NCBI GenBank assembly: GCA_009103225.1
Contig: RHPI01001259.1
Coordinates: forward strand, 71,596 to 135,595
Length of the DNA stretch: 64,000 nucleotides
Origin: Chlorokybus atmophyticus
Lineage: Eukaryota > Streptophyta > Chlorokybophyceae > Chlorokybales > Chlorokybaceae
Direction of reading: 5' to 3'
Part shown: positions 47,549 through 64,000 of the stretch, piece after piece
Numbering within the stretch: the first letter of the stretch is position 1
How the letters are laid out: the number at the start of each line of letters is the position of its first letter
The notes under the pieces: model-generated
Seen by the model: only the letters and a program-made list of their open reading frames with translations
What the model was told of the DNA's origin: nothing
Database searches by the model: none
Position numbers and translations under genes: made by a program

Positions 47549-49660
47549 GAAGGTTAGCTTTGTGTATGTTGTCTGTTGGGGTTACAATTTTTCTATTGCC
47601 GTGCAACAAACATACAAGTTACTGTACATATTTTTTGTTGGCTATTGCCAAAGAGCAAAACGTTACAGGATGTTGTCAGATCAGGTGCTTTTGTGGCGTC
47701 TTGGAGCTCAACGAGGTCTGCTAGGGGCCTGCTAGCAGTTGGGCAGGGCCTAGCAAATATGCATTGTGATTGAGCGTGCTCAAACTCTGCATTTCACCTG
47801 ACAGTGAATTATGCGCAGCGCCTGTTGGTAATGTACTTGCATCCTACTGCGCACCATGCTCGGCTTGTGCTTGGACCTGAGGTGGCGGCGATGTAGCATA
47901 ATAGAAGTAGTATGCTGCATTGTGTGACGTTGTTGGTGCTGTTTATGCATGGGATCACTGCTGTATGTATTTATCAAATGGGCCATGCCACACATAACTT
48001 ACAGCAGAGCTGCGCGAAGCACGCTCTGAGAAACAAATGTATGCACAAGGCAAACCATAGAGCAAGCATGCACGCACACGAGTATGAGCACACACAGTCA
48101 GAGCAATAGATTAGGCGGGGGCCAAGGTAGAGCTAAGACTCTAGCCTAGACGTGACACTGATAAGCTAGACCCTCAGGCAGCGACGGTGTGGGTGCAAGC
48201 ATTGGAACGGCAAGGGAAGAGGGTAGCAACCTGCAGAACGCAGGGGGAGAGCAGAAAAGAGGTGAGACCGGGCCTTGGACAGCACATGTTCAAGCGTGAT
48301 ATGTATGTGCCACTGGACGAGCTGAGGGGCCCAGCGCATCACTGCTTTGTTGTGCTGCCTGCTGTGCTGCTTGCCAAATGCTGACTTCGACTTGTGCTAG
48401 GCGTGACAGAGGGCATGGTCTGGTGAGTTTTGGTTGTTGTGCTTGCCAAGTTATTGCCTGCATTTGCTTTGCTCTACTTGCCTGCTTGCGGACTTGTTGA
48501 GTGTAAGCAAGTTTGCATATGTAGTGTACACAGGTATGTTGACGGTATTGGTATCATGTGTCCGATCGCGTGTCCAGCAGGATATCAAAGCTGTTGTATG
48601 GAGTTCTCCAGCTTGGCGCATTGCTAGCACTCACTCAATGATAGTAATCGTGGAATCATGACAAGTTATGCATGCTGTATCTCACCTTGCTATCCCTGCG
48701 CACGTTTGTTTTAAGAAAAAGCCAAGTGTACGCGCACATAGAGTTGTTATGTGTAAACGATGTAAGTTGCACATGTGTATGCCACTGCCTTAAAAAGTTG
48801 GTGTCTACTTGTTGTATATAGGATGTGTGAAGTGCTGTGTGGCGCACGCATGCAGCATGAATGTACAACCGCACTGCATCATCATTTCTATACAAGGGTT
48901 TACATTGTCACCACCTGTGTGTGTGCAGTGTGGTTTGCCTGGTGTTGGCATGCTGCATAGCTAGTACACTTGCATACCATTGAAAAGCCTATGTCTGAAG
49001 GCAAAGCACATAGCAAAACCTCATTGTCTTGTCATGTTAATATCTGCAAAACATAACGCTGCATCAATTGGAGAGACCAATAAACACACATGTTGCGCAG
49101 TTGAGAAACACATTATGTATGTTATCACACAACAATTAAAATGATGACACAAAAGAAGGTGAAAAGGTCTTGTCTCTCAATAATAGATAAGGAGAGAGTT
49201 CTCTCCTCATCTAAGAAGAATCTAACCCCGTATTAAATGAAAGTGCGCAATATGTCAATCATGTGATGTTGCGTCAAATGTACACAGATTACCCAAGCAT
49301 GCCTTATTTACGTAATCAACGTGACAATTCACAAAGAGCGACATATAAGTTGCAACGTACATGATGACGGCTCGTACTACGAATATTTAGGTTTAATATT
49401 GATGTTTAATTAAACAACCAAATCGCATTGTCATTGACATATAAATATTTTGGTTATAAAGTGACCATTCGACTTGCAATGTCAATAGTATAAGTTGATT
49501 ATGATATGTACAGTGCCATAATATGCATGTACATGATAAAATCTTAAAACAGTTTATTATGTTTATATCTACGTATTAAAAACATTGCGATGAAGCATTA
49601 TTGTATCAAATTTTAAAAGTTTGCTAAAACTTAGCAATTATCTGCTCATGTGTATGTACT
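47549..49660. other. Gene-poor intergenic region
   Basis: No ORF with domain content on either strand. Composition falls to clearly AT-rich from about 48960 to 49660. Nothing else recognised. Confidence 0.6.
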
Positions 49661-50069
49661 TTGTTTACATACCGTACTTACCCGTTCACAGTGCCCCCCT
49701 TCCAACATAATGCCCCTCAAAATTGGGGGGTAATTGTATTCGGGGGGGGCACTCTATTCGGAAGAAGGCATTGTAATGGATCACGATTACGCTGTCTAAC
49801 CGTATCCAACCGCATGTTACGCAATCCAACAACATAAAACATGAGAAACATGCATAACACAACCATAAATCAAGTGTAACTTACTGCATTTACTGCGTAT
49901 CCTCTGCTTCGGAGTTACGCAGTAAATGCAGTAACTTACTGCATTTATTGCGTAACCCGAAGCAGGGGCACTGTATACGAGGAGGGGGGCATAATGCAGC
50001 CTAACAGTGTGCCCCCTTTTAAGATCCAGGGGGTTAATTATAATAGGGTGCATACGGTATGTAAAACAA
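49661..50069. mobile_element. MITE-like element, about 409 bp, with terminal inverted repeats
   Basis: The left end TTGTTTACATACCGTA (49661-49676) is matched by the reverse complement of the right end (50053-50069, TTGTTTTACATACCGTA), and similarity continues weakly inward. Inside, GTGCCCCC/GGGGGGCA blocks near both ends form further inverted pairs. TTACTGCATTTACTGCGTA with TACGCAGTAAATGCAGTAA (about 49880-49941) forms a 19-bp stem, followed by a third partial copy. There is no ORF. No clear target-site duplication was seen. It fits a non-autonomous DNA transposon of unknown superfamily. Confidence 0.6.
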
Positions 50070-50824
50070 TACGCATGCGGCAGTATTTGACCTAATAACT
50101 CTCGTATGCATTTTGCAATACCTACTATATTCATTTCATATGAAGGATTTATCGTGCGTTGTGTGTTGTTCAATCTGAACATTCATCATGAATCTTATTT
50201 GTGTATCAATTATAATTACAGTTGTATGTGACTCTCATTAGATGGCAGGTTGCTACCATCAACACGCACTCATTATAACATGCATTGTGCAACTCATGTT
50301 GGTAACTGCTTGCTGCTGCTGCCTGCTGCGTCCATACACCCACGGCATTGCATTGCACATAAAGTCACTCAGCATAATATAGTGCAATGGCCTCTGGTGT
50401 CATGTAAATGTTTGCTCTGGTGCTTGCTACTTGCTATTGTATGACATGAGTGTGCACGGACTGCATGTGTGCAATATGATTCATACCCTATGCGCTTGAG
50501 ACATCGTAGTGTATGCACCTCTACTCCAAACAAAATAAAAATCAAGTTCTACGCTTTTTACCACCCACTCACGAGAGAGAAAATTGGGCCAAGTTGCAGT
50601 ACCAGGTGGACAATGTCAATGCTGTCAATGCTGCGGTAAGCTTTTGCCGCGCACCACCGGCTCGCACGAGATTCGCTAGCGCGTGCGCTCTCCTGCATTG
50701 GCGCCAAAAAGTGCGCACCTCACCGCCCCGAATTCGAATTCAACCAAACCCTAATTCCAAGCTTGTCTTCTGCCTCGTCGTCGTCGTCGGTGGCGGCGGC
50801 GTGGGTGGTGTCGGTCCCGAAGAG
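50070..50824. other. Upstream region of SMC3
   Basis: No gene recognised. An open stretch at 50513-50944 runs into the SMC3 start but has no domain. The last 130 bp contain the promoter motifs listed separately. Confidence 0.5.
50698..50756 (+). promoter_or_regulatory. E2F-like site and telobox upstream of SMC3
   Basis: TTGGCGCCAAAAA (50698-50710) fits the palindromic E2F consensus. AAACCCTAATT (50746-50756) is a telobox. They lie about 115-127 and 69-79 bp before the SMC3 ATG. The same motif pair precedes two other genes in the window. Confidence 0.55.
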
Positions 50825-56034
<5,210 letters not shown>

Positions 56035-56117
56035 GAGCTTGGCCAAGTACATAGCACACTTTGCCAAGGTTTTACTTCATCATTGCCATGCACAAGTTTG
56101 GGGGCTAAGATAGCATT

Positions 56118-57723
56118 CTAGGCAAACATCGTGTTGTACAGCTGGCCAAAGAAGTTGGCGTCTCGCATGGCCTGCCCTGTCAAGGCCCCAAGCTGGTTGG
56201 CCTGACCCCCGAGACCCACAGCACCAAAAGCCTGGTCAGTAGCGTAGTTGGTGGCGGGTTGCACGACAAAGTTTGAGACCGCATCCTTGACGAAATGTTT
56301 GCCCACCTGTCATTAATCAATTAATTTGTTGTCGAAGGGTAACTGTATCAGAAATGCAATCAGATGGTGGTGTGTCGTGCACCTGCTGCACACCCATCAC
56401 AATTGCGATGATAGCCGTCCAATCGACTCCCCGAGCGATGTCAATGGTCATTTCAGACCCCGCGCCTAAGGTAGCGTTCAATATCAGAGCCTTTGTGGTC
56501 TTCATGAGAAACGCCACACACTCGTCCTGGTAAGGTAGGTTAGCAGCAGTCAAGTGCAGCAGATCACAGCTGCATTTGACAGGTGATAAGCAACAAGTTA
56601 ACATGGCGTCACCTTCTCATTGACTATCTGCATGGTGCGGCCGACCAAGTCCACAAGGATGCTGTAGACGGGATCATCGCCTTCACCCGCGCACACCTCG
56701 AGGTTGTGCCGGATGCTCATGCTTTTCAAGCGTGACTGCTTGGCTATGTTGAAGAACACCTACGTTAACAGGTTGCATGTCACAAAGACTGCATGCATTT
56801 GCCTCTTTTTAACCCCATTGAAACCAGCAATGGCACATGAGACAAATTCGCATCAGCCCACCTTGTCGCTATACGCGTCCTTGATTAATTGACGCCCGTG
56901 ATAGCTGAATGTCTTGGGACGTATCTGCACACAGACACAATATGAGCAGATGCTATGTAGAGATATACAGCGAATAAAACAATACGAAGAGAGACAAAGT
57001 ACACAAACCTCACCTTGAACGATGGCATACCATGGTATCCAGTCACCGTGCAAGCGCTCTCCCATTCACCCAAGGGACTTCAAGTTGCAAAAAGGAAACA
57101 AACATCAGGTTGCAGCTGCGCTAGACTCAGAACCATGTGCATGAAAGCATAAAAGCGTGAAAGCATCGACTGTACCTCAGACTCACTAATGGCAAGCAAT
57201 TCTCCTACTTGACTTCTCTACTCACTTACTCACTCACCCTCTCACCCACTCACTCGGCCATGCTGCACATGCAGCTAAAAACAGACTCATGCACGCAGAT
57301 GGCCACATACCCATATGCACACTAGTAGTGGTAACATTGATTACGTCGAAAAAGGGACCACAGTACTGGCACACAAATCAAAAATATCACAGCATAATCT
57401 GCTGCTCCTGCTCCCCCTACTCACCCGTTCATGTTGGGCCCAAGTTGCAGCGGATCCAGCACATCATAGGGATTCTTCCCCACATGATGCGACACAGCCA
57501 CCAATCTTCCCTCCACATCAAATATCCTACAATCATCCCTCGACATGTGCGCATTCTTGAAGATGAAGCGCGCGCCCGCGGCGCTTTTGACAAACTGACC
57601 GCCCAGAGATAGACCTGAGCCGGGAGGCTGAGGAGCAACCTGGGCGAAAGGGGGACCGGCGGCTAACTCCACCAGGAAAGAAGGGTCGTTGATGCGTTCC
57701 ACTTCGGTCCTGTGCTGAGCCAT
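56118..57723 (-). CDS. LURP-one-related (tubby-C-like / scramblase-fold) protein
   Basis: LURP1-related proteins share the tubby C-terminal/phospholipid-scramblase barrel. Their biochemical role is largely unknown; some plant members act in pathogen defence. Six exons: 57723-57425, 57077-57014, 56924-56862, 56759-56613, 56526-56383, 56306-56118. They give 301 residues with consistent phases. Family-like blocks are FIFKNAHMSRDDCRIFDVEG, LDPLQLGP, CTVTGYHGMPSFK, FFNIAKQSRLKSMSIRHNLE and the C-terminal GSEMTIDIARGVDWTAIIAI, which matches the V-D-(W/Y)-A hydrophobic helix typical of the family. An extra 60-residue Ala/Gly/Gln-rich tail follows. The start ATG is the only one before the conserved block. 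The 3' end lies about 85 bp from the SMC3 stop (convergent). Assignment is good at fold level and weak for function. Confidence 0.78.
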
Positions 57724-58302
57724 GGCTGCTTGGAACTCTCAGAATCAACTCGCTCGCTCACTCGCTCGCTCGCTCGCTCTCTCACACCAAAAGACAAGTA
57801 GGACTCAGTAACAACTCTCTGTCCCTCTCCCTTTCTCTCTCGCTAGACTGTGCGCTTGTCCTACTCCGACTCCTACTGCTCCTGCTCCTGCTCCTGCTCC
57901 CTGTTGCAAAGTCCTACTCCGACTCCCCGCCGCTGCAGAAAGTGACACGCAGATGAGAGATCTACACACCCACACAGTGTGGGCCACACCTGCGCTGCAC
58001 TTTGCACAATCATTGCATGCAATCCGACACTCACGGGGATAAAGACAAACTTTTGAAAACTTGAACCGTCGAAGGCCGGCTATCGCGCCGATTGGAGAGG
58101 ATTCACTTCAGCGTAACTCCAGCCTTCGTAACTCATAGAATGGGAGTATTGCGAGATACATTGAGTATTGCAGACCGTGCCTGCATAATGCAAGATACCA
58201 GGTGGGCCAGTAACCTACTCTTTTCCCGCCAAAGTGGTTTAAAGTGTTTGAATTAGGGTTTCAGGAGGCGGCGGCGGTGCCGGTGACATTGTGGTCGTCA
58301 GC
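57724..58302. promoter_or_regulatory. Divergent intergenic region with E2F-like site and telobox
   Basis: 579 bp between the LURP1-related gene (-) and the acidic-protein gene (+). TTTTCCCGCCAAA (58221-58233) is a strong E2F-type site and AATTAGGGTTT (58251-58261) a telobox, 42-82 bp before the plus-strand ATG. A (CGCT)n patch lies at 57750-57780, and CTCCTGCTCCTG repeats at 57870-57900. Confidence 0.6.
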
Positions 58303-61300
58303 ATGGGGGAGGGCTGGGAACACCTTGAGGACGAGGGCGTAGACGAGCCTGAGGAGATCTGGGAGGATGCGGCCGGGGTTGCGGGCGGGGCGAGGTGTTT
58401 GTCAGTACCATCGCTCCCTCCTGCTGCAAAGAGGCGACTCAGGCAGCTGAAGCGGACGCTTGTTGCGCCTGCAGCTGCCGCCGCTGCGGAGGAGGATGAT
58501 GAGGTTGACAGACATGGCATGGATGATGTCGAAGCTGCTGCGGGGCCGGCGCCCGCAGCTGTTCATCGAGGCCGGCCTGAAGCGGAGGACTACGACGGCA
58601 AGGTTGAGGACTGGGACGAGGAGGAAGACAAAGACAGGGGTGCTGCCAGCGTCGCCCATAGAGATGACGAGATGGAGATCAGCGCCGCCGCCCGCCCGTC
58701 GGTCGGCGACAAGCAGGACGAGGATGAGGAGAAGTGGGGAAGTGAGGCGGACACAGCAGAAGGCAGCAGGCACACTGACGGCAGTGACGGTGACTATGAG
58801 GGTGGTATCCGCAATGCTGGCAAATCCAAGCAAAGGACCAGCAACGTGGAAGATGTAGGCTTAACCAAGAAGCGGCGCAAAACATCTGCAATGGTGAAAG
58901 AAAAGGTGGGATGCTGGTCACGTGGTATGCTGTTTGTGCTCAGACTGTTGCTGGTATAATGTGATCTTGATGTCATTTTGCGGTTGTTGCGCAGACTGAC
59001 AAGCGGGAGCGCAAGAAGCCACAGCGCAAAAACCCCGTCCGTGGTAGGTGCAGTGTGGTTGAATGTAACTCTGTATTCTCACTTAGCAATGCACCTGTCC
59101 GATCCGTAGTCAGAGTTGCATGTACACATGCCTGAAGCAGCGCCTTGCTGTGACAACACTCACGTATTGCAGGAAAACGAAACCAAGGCAAGCCTCATGT
59201 ACGCATCCCCATCATAGATGACGAGACGGAGTACAGCGCCGCTGCCCCCTCGGTGGACGATATGCAGGAAGAGGAGGAGGAAAGGTGGGAGAGCGAGCCG
59301 GACACAGCAGAGGGCAGCAGGCACCATGACGGCAGTGATGGCGACTTTGAGGGTGATAACAGCAATGCTGGCAAGTCACAGGACATCAACGCGAAAGGTG
59401 TAACCAAGAAGAGGCGGCAGAAAACCGAAAAGATGGTGAAAGAAAAGGTCGTGAAAGAAAAGGTGGGATGCAAGTCAAAGTGTTATGCTGACTTAGCGCT
59501 CACATCACAGCTCGTGATATACATGTCCTCTTCCTGTCATGTTCCTGTATAGACGGGCAAGCGGGAGCGGAAGAAGCCACAGGGCAAGGCAAGCAAAGAA
59601 GGTGCCATGCGCGGTAAGTTAAACTTTGTCGACTGTAATGTCATTCAGCAATGCATGCATTTGTCGATATGCAGATATGTACATGAACTGTTGCATATAA
59701 ATTCACACCATACATTCAGCAGCGCCTGGCACTGATGTGACGACACACACGCAATGCAGGGAAATCCGACAATCATGACGAGCCTGTGCGCAAAAAGCCT
59801 CCCGTACGCATGCCTGTCGTAGATATGATCAGCAAGATGCGTGCGCGCGCGGCCGGGATTGCACGCTTGGCATACCTGCGGAACTACATGTGAGGTTGCA
59901 GGCTTTTGCTATGGGTCTGATGACAAGAGGTCACGTTGTATTGCATGCAGGCCAGCGCACATTCCGCAACCAAAGGCAGCACCCAAGCCAGCACCCAGAG
60001 TGTGCTTGGCTGACATTTTGAACAACGATGCCAGTGGTTCAGATGATGACATTGATGTCCCAATGGCGTGCATTATCAACCGTGAGGTACATGTACAATG
60101 TGCAACCACACGCTGTGAATGGCAGTGTCTAATGCTTGGACTTTGACAGGTGCATCCTGCCGCCGCCGCCGCCGCAGCCGCAGCAGCAGCAGCAGAAGAC
60201 CCGACCAAGACCAACATGGCAAGCCAAAAAGATGTACCCGACACAAGCGAAGGCGTTGCCCCTCCGCATGAAGATCAGCAAGAAGACGGGTGCAGTGTAC
60301 CGTGCCAGCAAGAGAGCATGCGCAAGGTGCACATGTGCATACACGTATGTGTGCTTTGTTCATGTGTTGTTTGTGTGTTTGTGCGTTTGTTTATGTGCAG
60401 GGCGCATGCGTATGCGCTGATGTCGCTGCAGCTGGATGCAAACAATGTATGTGTGTTTCTGCAGGAACATCTGCAATGCAATGGCGAATCACAGTCGCAG
60501 CCACCATTGTCACTGTTCATGGATCCTGACACAGAGCTACAGAGCAATGGGGAACCACCGACTGAGTATGTGCATGGCCCAAAGCGATGCTGCTGGCAGA
60601 CGCTCTTTGTCAGCCATACATGCTGATACTTCCTTACCTGCAGTTGTGAAGACAACACAACGAAGGATGTTGATGCAACACCATGTTCGCCCCCTTGCAA
60701 AGAGAATAAAAAAAGTCCTCCTTTCAGACGAAAGAAGAAAGTCAGACGCAATCTCGCCCAGGTTGAGGGTCTTGTGGAGGACTGCGCTGAAGAAGGTGAA
60801 GAAGACGATGAGGGGAACCTCATTCGCAATAACATTGATTCTGAGGAGGATGAGGAAGATGACGATGATGAACACAGTGATGACAGCATCATCGCACCGG
60901 AAGGAGAAGGCGATGCAGGTGCGTGTATGGTGAAAATTGTCATGCTGCTAGTATATGTGTCATCAGTATAGTAGTCATCATGAGGCTGGGCTGCAGATGT
61001 GGATGGCCCGGCAGTGTTGGATGGCTTGCACCAACGCTGGATGGCGGAGCGAGATCGCAAGGAAGAGCAGCAGCTTCTTCACAAAATGGAAAACCATTCC
61101 TGGCATAGTCCCAGACGCCCTGTCACCAACCTCTACGAAAGCGACAACGCGCATGCTTTTGGGAATGATGATGAGGACGAAGGTGAGCCTGACAACTGCG
61201 TTGGCAAGCAAGGTAGACCCGGACGAATAGCGCCAGGAGTTGCGTATGACTTGCACTGATGTGCGAGTGCTGCTGACGTGTGTGACTGTCATGCAGTGCA

Positions 61301-62160
61301 TAATGTTAAGGCGATGGAGAACGAGGATGATGGTGTTGGAGCGAGCAAAGACTCAGGGGCTCAGAGCCATTATCAGAGTGGCAGCAGGTCTGATGGCAAT
61401 GAAAGTACAAGTGGGTCTGATGATGAAGATGATGAAAACGAGCGAGAAGAGGCCCGGCGCAGACGCCTACGGCTGTACCATGATGTAAGTTTATGTCCAC
61501 TTGTTAGTTGCTAGCCACTATGTTGCTGTCTAGTTACCATTGGCATCTATTTATATCTATTTTTTTCTCGTTCATCAGGAAGAAGAAGCCAGCTTCCCTG
61601 CGCTGGTGGATGATCTTGCAGACGGCTCTGCCCAGGAAGTTTTGGGTTTAGTCAAAAGGCATGACACGCACAACCAGCACAAGCGCGATGCTGGTGCTAT
61701 GCGTCACGCCGCACACACTGTCCCCCCCACAACAGACACATCATCCTCCTTCCTGTCACGCTTTGCGGCTAACTCGTGTCCTGGGGCAACACGCGCGACC
61801 AACGTGACAGGGAAGATGTTTGTGTTTTGCAGAGATGACAGCAACAGCAGTGCGGCTTTGGACAGGGTGGATATAGCTCAGCCAGCGGTGAGAGTCTGCT
61901 CAGCTCGTGCAATACAATGTGTTGCAAGGGCATTTTGTCATGAAAGCACTGTTGTGGATATGCAGAGTGTGGAGCCAGCATCGTTTGTGGGGATCAAGCG
62001 CACGGCGTCTGCAAAAGAGCACAGTGAGAAGGTGTCCTTCTTCAGTATGCAAGCAAAGAAGGTGAATGTGCAAGGGGACCAGATAGCCACCGCATTCGTG
62101 TCGATGTCTGCTGCACTCAGCTCCATCGCATCAGCAAGATTCAAACCTGCACGCAAATAG
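58303..62160 (+). CDS. Acidic, repeat-containing, probably nuclear protein (family not recognised)
   Basis: Twelve exons: 58303-58905, 58995-59043, 59173-59462, 59553-59613, 59760-59889, 59951-60086, 60150-60326, 60465-60565, 60644-60918, 60997-61182, 61297-61484, 61579-62160. They give 925 residues with all phases consistent. The protein is dominated by Asp/Glu runs (EEDEEDDDDEHSDD), basic clusters (KKRRK, KKPQRK, RRKKKVRR) that look like nuclear signals, and an Ala run. Exons 1-2 and 3-4 encode two copies of one module: DTAEGSRHxDGSDGDxEG, then NAGKS, VTKKRR, MVKEK, KRERKKPQ. The only conserved-looking parts are VEGLVEDCAEEGEEDDEG with LDGLHQRWMAERDRKEEQ, and a C-terminal region with SSFLSRFAAN. 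The order (acidic patch after KLEGF/VEGLVE, helical RW-x-ER segment) recalls Claspin/Mrc1, but this is only a hint. Exon 8 boundaries are the least certain. Confidence 0.72.
58665..59759 (+). repeat. Tandem genomic duplication inside the acidic-protein gene
   Basis: The segment from late exon 1 to the end of intron 2 (about 58665-59172) is repeated from mid exon 3 to the end of intron 4 (about 59216-59759). Exons and introns both match: the introns begin GTGGGATGC in each copy and share TTATGCTG/GTATGCTG, GCAATGCA and AGCAGCGCC blocks. The duplication therefore took in introns, not just coding repeats. Confidence 0.75.
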
Positions 62161-63091
62161 CAGGCTCCCAAAAACTTATCAACTTGTAGTCAGACTGCCT
62201 CAGTAGTTCAGTTGTCCATCTTACCGCAAGGCACCGCGTAGAGCATATGTGGTTGGTTTTTGTGATTGTAACTATAGTGCTTGGTATGTAGCTTGCAGGT
62301 GATGGTTGCACGGTATGGTGATTGCACACACTTGTGAAGTCAATTGCCACTAGTTTTTTCACTTGGCCTTTGTTGTCCAATCTGCTTTTCAGTTTTACGT
62401 ATCCAGCCCGTAGCAACTCGCACGTGCTTGTATGCAAGGGCTCCATACATAACAAATGTGAGTTCTTGCGTACGTGAGTTGTGTGCATACGGTGCGCTGC
62501 TGATTGCATGTCCTACAGGCTCAAGTGCCATACTTGTGCGCGCATTCTGCACCCAACATACTGTAGCGCTCATATGTAGTGGCTGACAAGATCTCCATAC
62601 GAACACACCAACAGCGCCGTGTTCTTCGCATGCGCAAGTCGGTCTAGTCTGGGGCTTTATTTACGAGCCAAGCACATGAATCACAGACAATGCAGCATGC
62701 CCACTGACCCTCTGGCCAAATCTTGCAATCAACCTAGAAACCATGCACAGGAGGTTGCATGGCGAGAGGAAACAGCAGGCAACACAAGAGCAGCAGAAGC
62801 TTGCGTGGGTTGAAGAACCACTTCCTCTTTTTGTTCTCACACTGCACTCGCCAATACTCTCATCCTTAGAATGCAAGCTCGCTGCTGGCAGCTGCAGCTA
62901 AACGCTCTCATCAATGCACACATGCATGCATGCGTGCTTGTGCAGGCCCAAGAAGTTAGGACTCCTTGGAAGCTCATGTGTGACCAACAACCGCTGCGTG
63001 TTCTGTTGACGCGCTCCAGACACATAAAACTGTTCGTATGCCGACCTGCGTCAGCCTCCTCTCTATTCTCTCTCTGTCTTACTCTCACAGC
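62161..63091. other. Intergenic; no gene seen
   Basis: Lies between the convergent 3' ends of the acidic-protein gene and FKBP12. Short ORFs on both strands lack domain content. Confidence 0.6.
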
Positions 63092-63510
63092 CTATTTAGC
63101 GTCAAAGAGCTCGACATCAAAGATCAGTGTTGCGTTGGCAGGGATGACAGGCGGGTATCCCCGTGGGCCATAAGCGTAGTCCGGTGTGCATGTGAGCTTC
63201 GCCCTTTCGCCTATGCTCATCATCGCCACACCCTCGTCCCAACCCCTGATCACCTGACCCACGCCCAGGTTGAACTGGAAAGGCTGGCCCCTGTCGCGGC
63301 TGCTGTCGAACTTCTTGCCGTCAAGCAGCGTCCCAGTGTAATGCACAGTAACCTGGAGGATCATACACTCAGACAAAGTACATAAAAATGACCAAGACAA
63401 GCAAAGGCACAGGCACAGGCACAGGCACAGGCGCACACACATGCCTTTTGGCCATTCTTGGGGAAGGTCTTGCCGTCGCCTGGGGTGAGGGTCTCCTTGG
63501 TCACGCCCAT
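63092..63510 (-). CDS. FKBP12: FKBP12-type peptidyl-prolyl cis-trans isomerase
   Basis: Small cytosolic immunophilin that isomerises Xaa-Pro bonds and binds FK506/rapamycin. Two exons (63510-63445, 63352-63092) give 108 residues, the exact FKBP12 length. It starts [20 protein letters not shown] and continues [39 protein letters not shown] and [20 protein letters not shown]. The active-site residues Tyr (HYTG), Asp (KFDSS), Phe (FQF), the VIxGW segment and the Tyr of AYGPRGYP are all present. The intron must use a GC donor (AAAAG|GCATGT) to join NGQK to VTV at the conserved point. An upstream in-frame extension to 63723 exists, but the 108-residue form matches the family. Confidence 0.96.
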
Positions 63511-63776
63511 CCTGGTGGGGGTGCGGTAGGCGGGGAAGGCAATGGATGCGGCCAGCTTGCTGGCTCGCTTGCTTATGTCTGTCCTCGTCGGCGGCGGTGT
63601 CGGTGAGGATGTCGCTGAAGTGGAGCTGACGTATGGCTTGCTAAAATTCCTATCTGATGTGTGGTTGTTAGGGTTGCATCCAACGGCTCGTTTGGCATCT
63701 TGAGCGTCATCTGCGTTGTACACCGTCGGACAACAATGAAAGTAATCAATGCGTCATGTCATCACAATCATAACCG
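63511..63776. promoter_or_regulatory. Upstream region of FKBP12
   Basis: Contains GTTAGGGTTG (63667-63676), a telobox-like motif about 160 bp before the FKBP12 start. No other element recognised. Confidence 0.35.
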
Positions 63777-64000
63777 TTATTCGTGCCGAGGATTAATGTG
63801 GAAGATACTTTTGGCAACTTCAAGGTGACATGTGGTGAGATCCTGGTATTTATCAGATATCTCATTGTTAAACATGTGAATAGCACCAATCATCATGTAA
63901 TGTTGAGGAAGGGTGGTGCGGACCACCTCAGGTGATCCATTCCAACCATGACAAATTATTTTCCGCTTGCCGTAGTACTTTACCACTTGGGATGGGCCGG
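63777..64000 (-). CDS. 3' end of an unknown ORF, cut by the window edge
   Basis: The minus frame stays open from 64000 down to a TAA at 63777 (about 74 codons). The translation is protein-like (KYYGKRKIICHGWNG, then TTLPQHYMMIGAIHMFNNEI), with normal amino-acid use and no simple repeats. No family was recognised. It could be the last exon of a gene or part of a transposon. Confidence 0.35.
   Translation of the reverse strand, partial: GPSQVVKYYGKRKIICHGWNGSPEVVRTTLPQHYMMIGAIHMFNNEISDKYQDLTTCHLEVAKSIFHINPRHE

Noticed and set aside
63511-63723. Organelle-targeted longer FKBP starting at 63723
   Set aside because: The 108-residue form matches FKBP12 end to end; the extension is Ser/Pro-rich with no family match, although it cannot be fully excluded.

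Overview
The window is nuclear DNA from an intron-rich eukaryote. Genes are split by many short GT-AG introns, with a few GC-AG. The genes with an assignable family are all eukaryotic in structure: polyamine oxidase, a polycystin-1-like receptor, LOG, a terminal uridylyltransferase, SMC3, a LURP1-related protein and FKBP12. A block of degraded mitochondrial DNA (nad7, rns, nad5, atp1) points to a host whose mtDNA encodes nad7 and atp1 and has a bacterial-like rRNA. That argues against animals and fungi and fits algae, streptophytes or other protists. Telobox-type motifs (AAACCCTAA) and a LOG gene also fit an alga or protist, but I cannot name the lineage.

Layout. 1-2256 (-): flavin amine oxidase, cut by the window edge. 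2.3-9.3 kb: gene-poor, with a tRNA-like SINE, a perfect hairpin, a decayed Ty3/gypsy fragment with integrase C-terminus and PHD finger, a 215-bp CT tract, and two doubtful small ORFs. 9.3-13.3 kb: AT-rich mosaic of mitochondrial fragments with dispersed GC-rich repeats. 13.3-16.9 kb: repeats, weak exon candidates, and two of the three single-N positions (13943, 15092) that probably mark assembly joins. 16.9-42.0 kb (+): one gene of 41 exons whose predicted coding length is exactly 18,000 nt (5,999 aa).

43.05-44.29 kb (-): LOG phosphoribohydrolase. 44.54-47.55 kb (+): URT1-like terminal uridylyltransferase, divergent from LOG. 47.5-50.8 kb: no gene seen; contains a MITE-like element. 50.8-56.0 kb (+): complete SMC3 in 18 exons. 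56.1-57.7 kb (-): LURP-one-related protein. 58.3-62.2 kb (+): acidic, probably nuclear protein with a tandem intragenic duplication. 63.1-63.5 kb (-): FKBP12. 63.8-64.0 kb (-): 3' end of an unknown ORF.

The main item is the giant gene. It encodes a signal peptide, an N-terminal domain of unknown fold, about 26 filamin/Ig-like repeats, a REJ-type region, a GPS motif and five transmembrane segments matching TM1-5 of polycystin-1. It has no PLAT domain and no polycystin channel, and it carries two IQ motifs in the large cytoplasmic loop. This looks like a cell-surface mechanosensor or adhesion receptor coupled to calmodulin; that function is inferred. SMC3, the TUTase and the acidic protein each have an E2F-like site plus a telobox just upstream, which suggests shared cell-cycle control.
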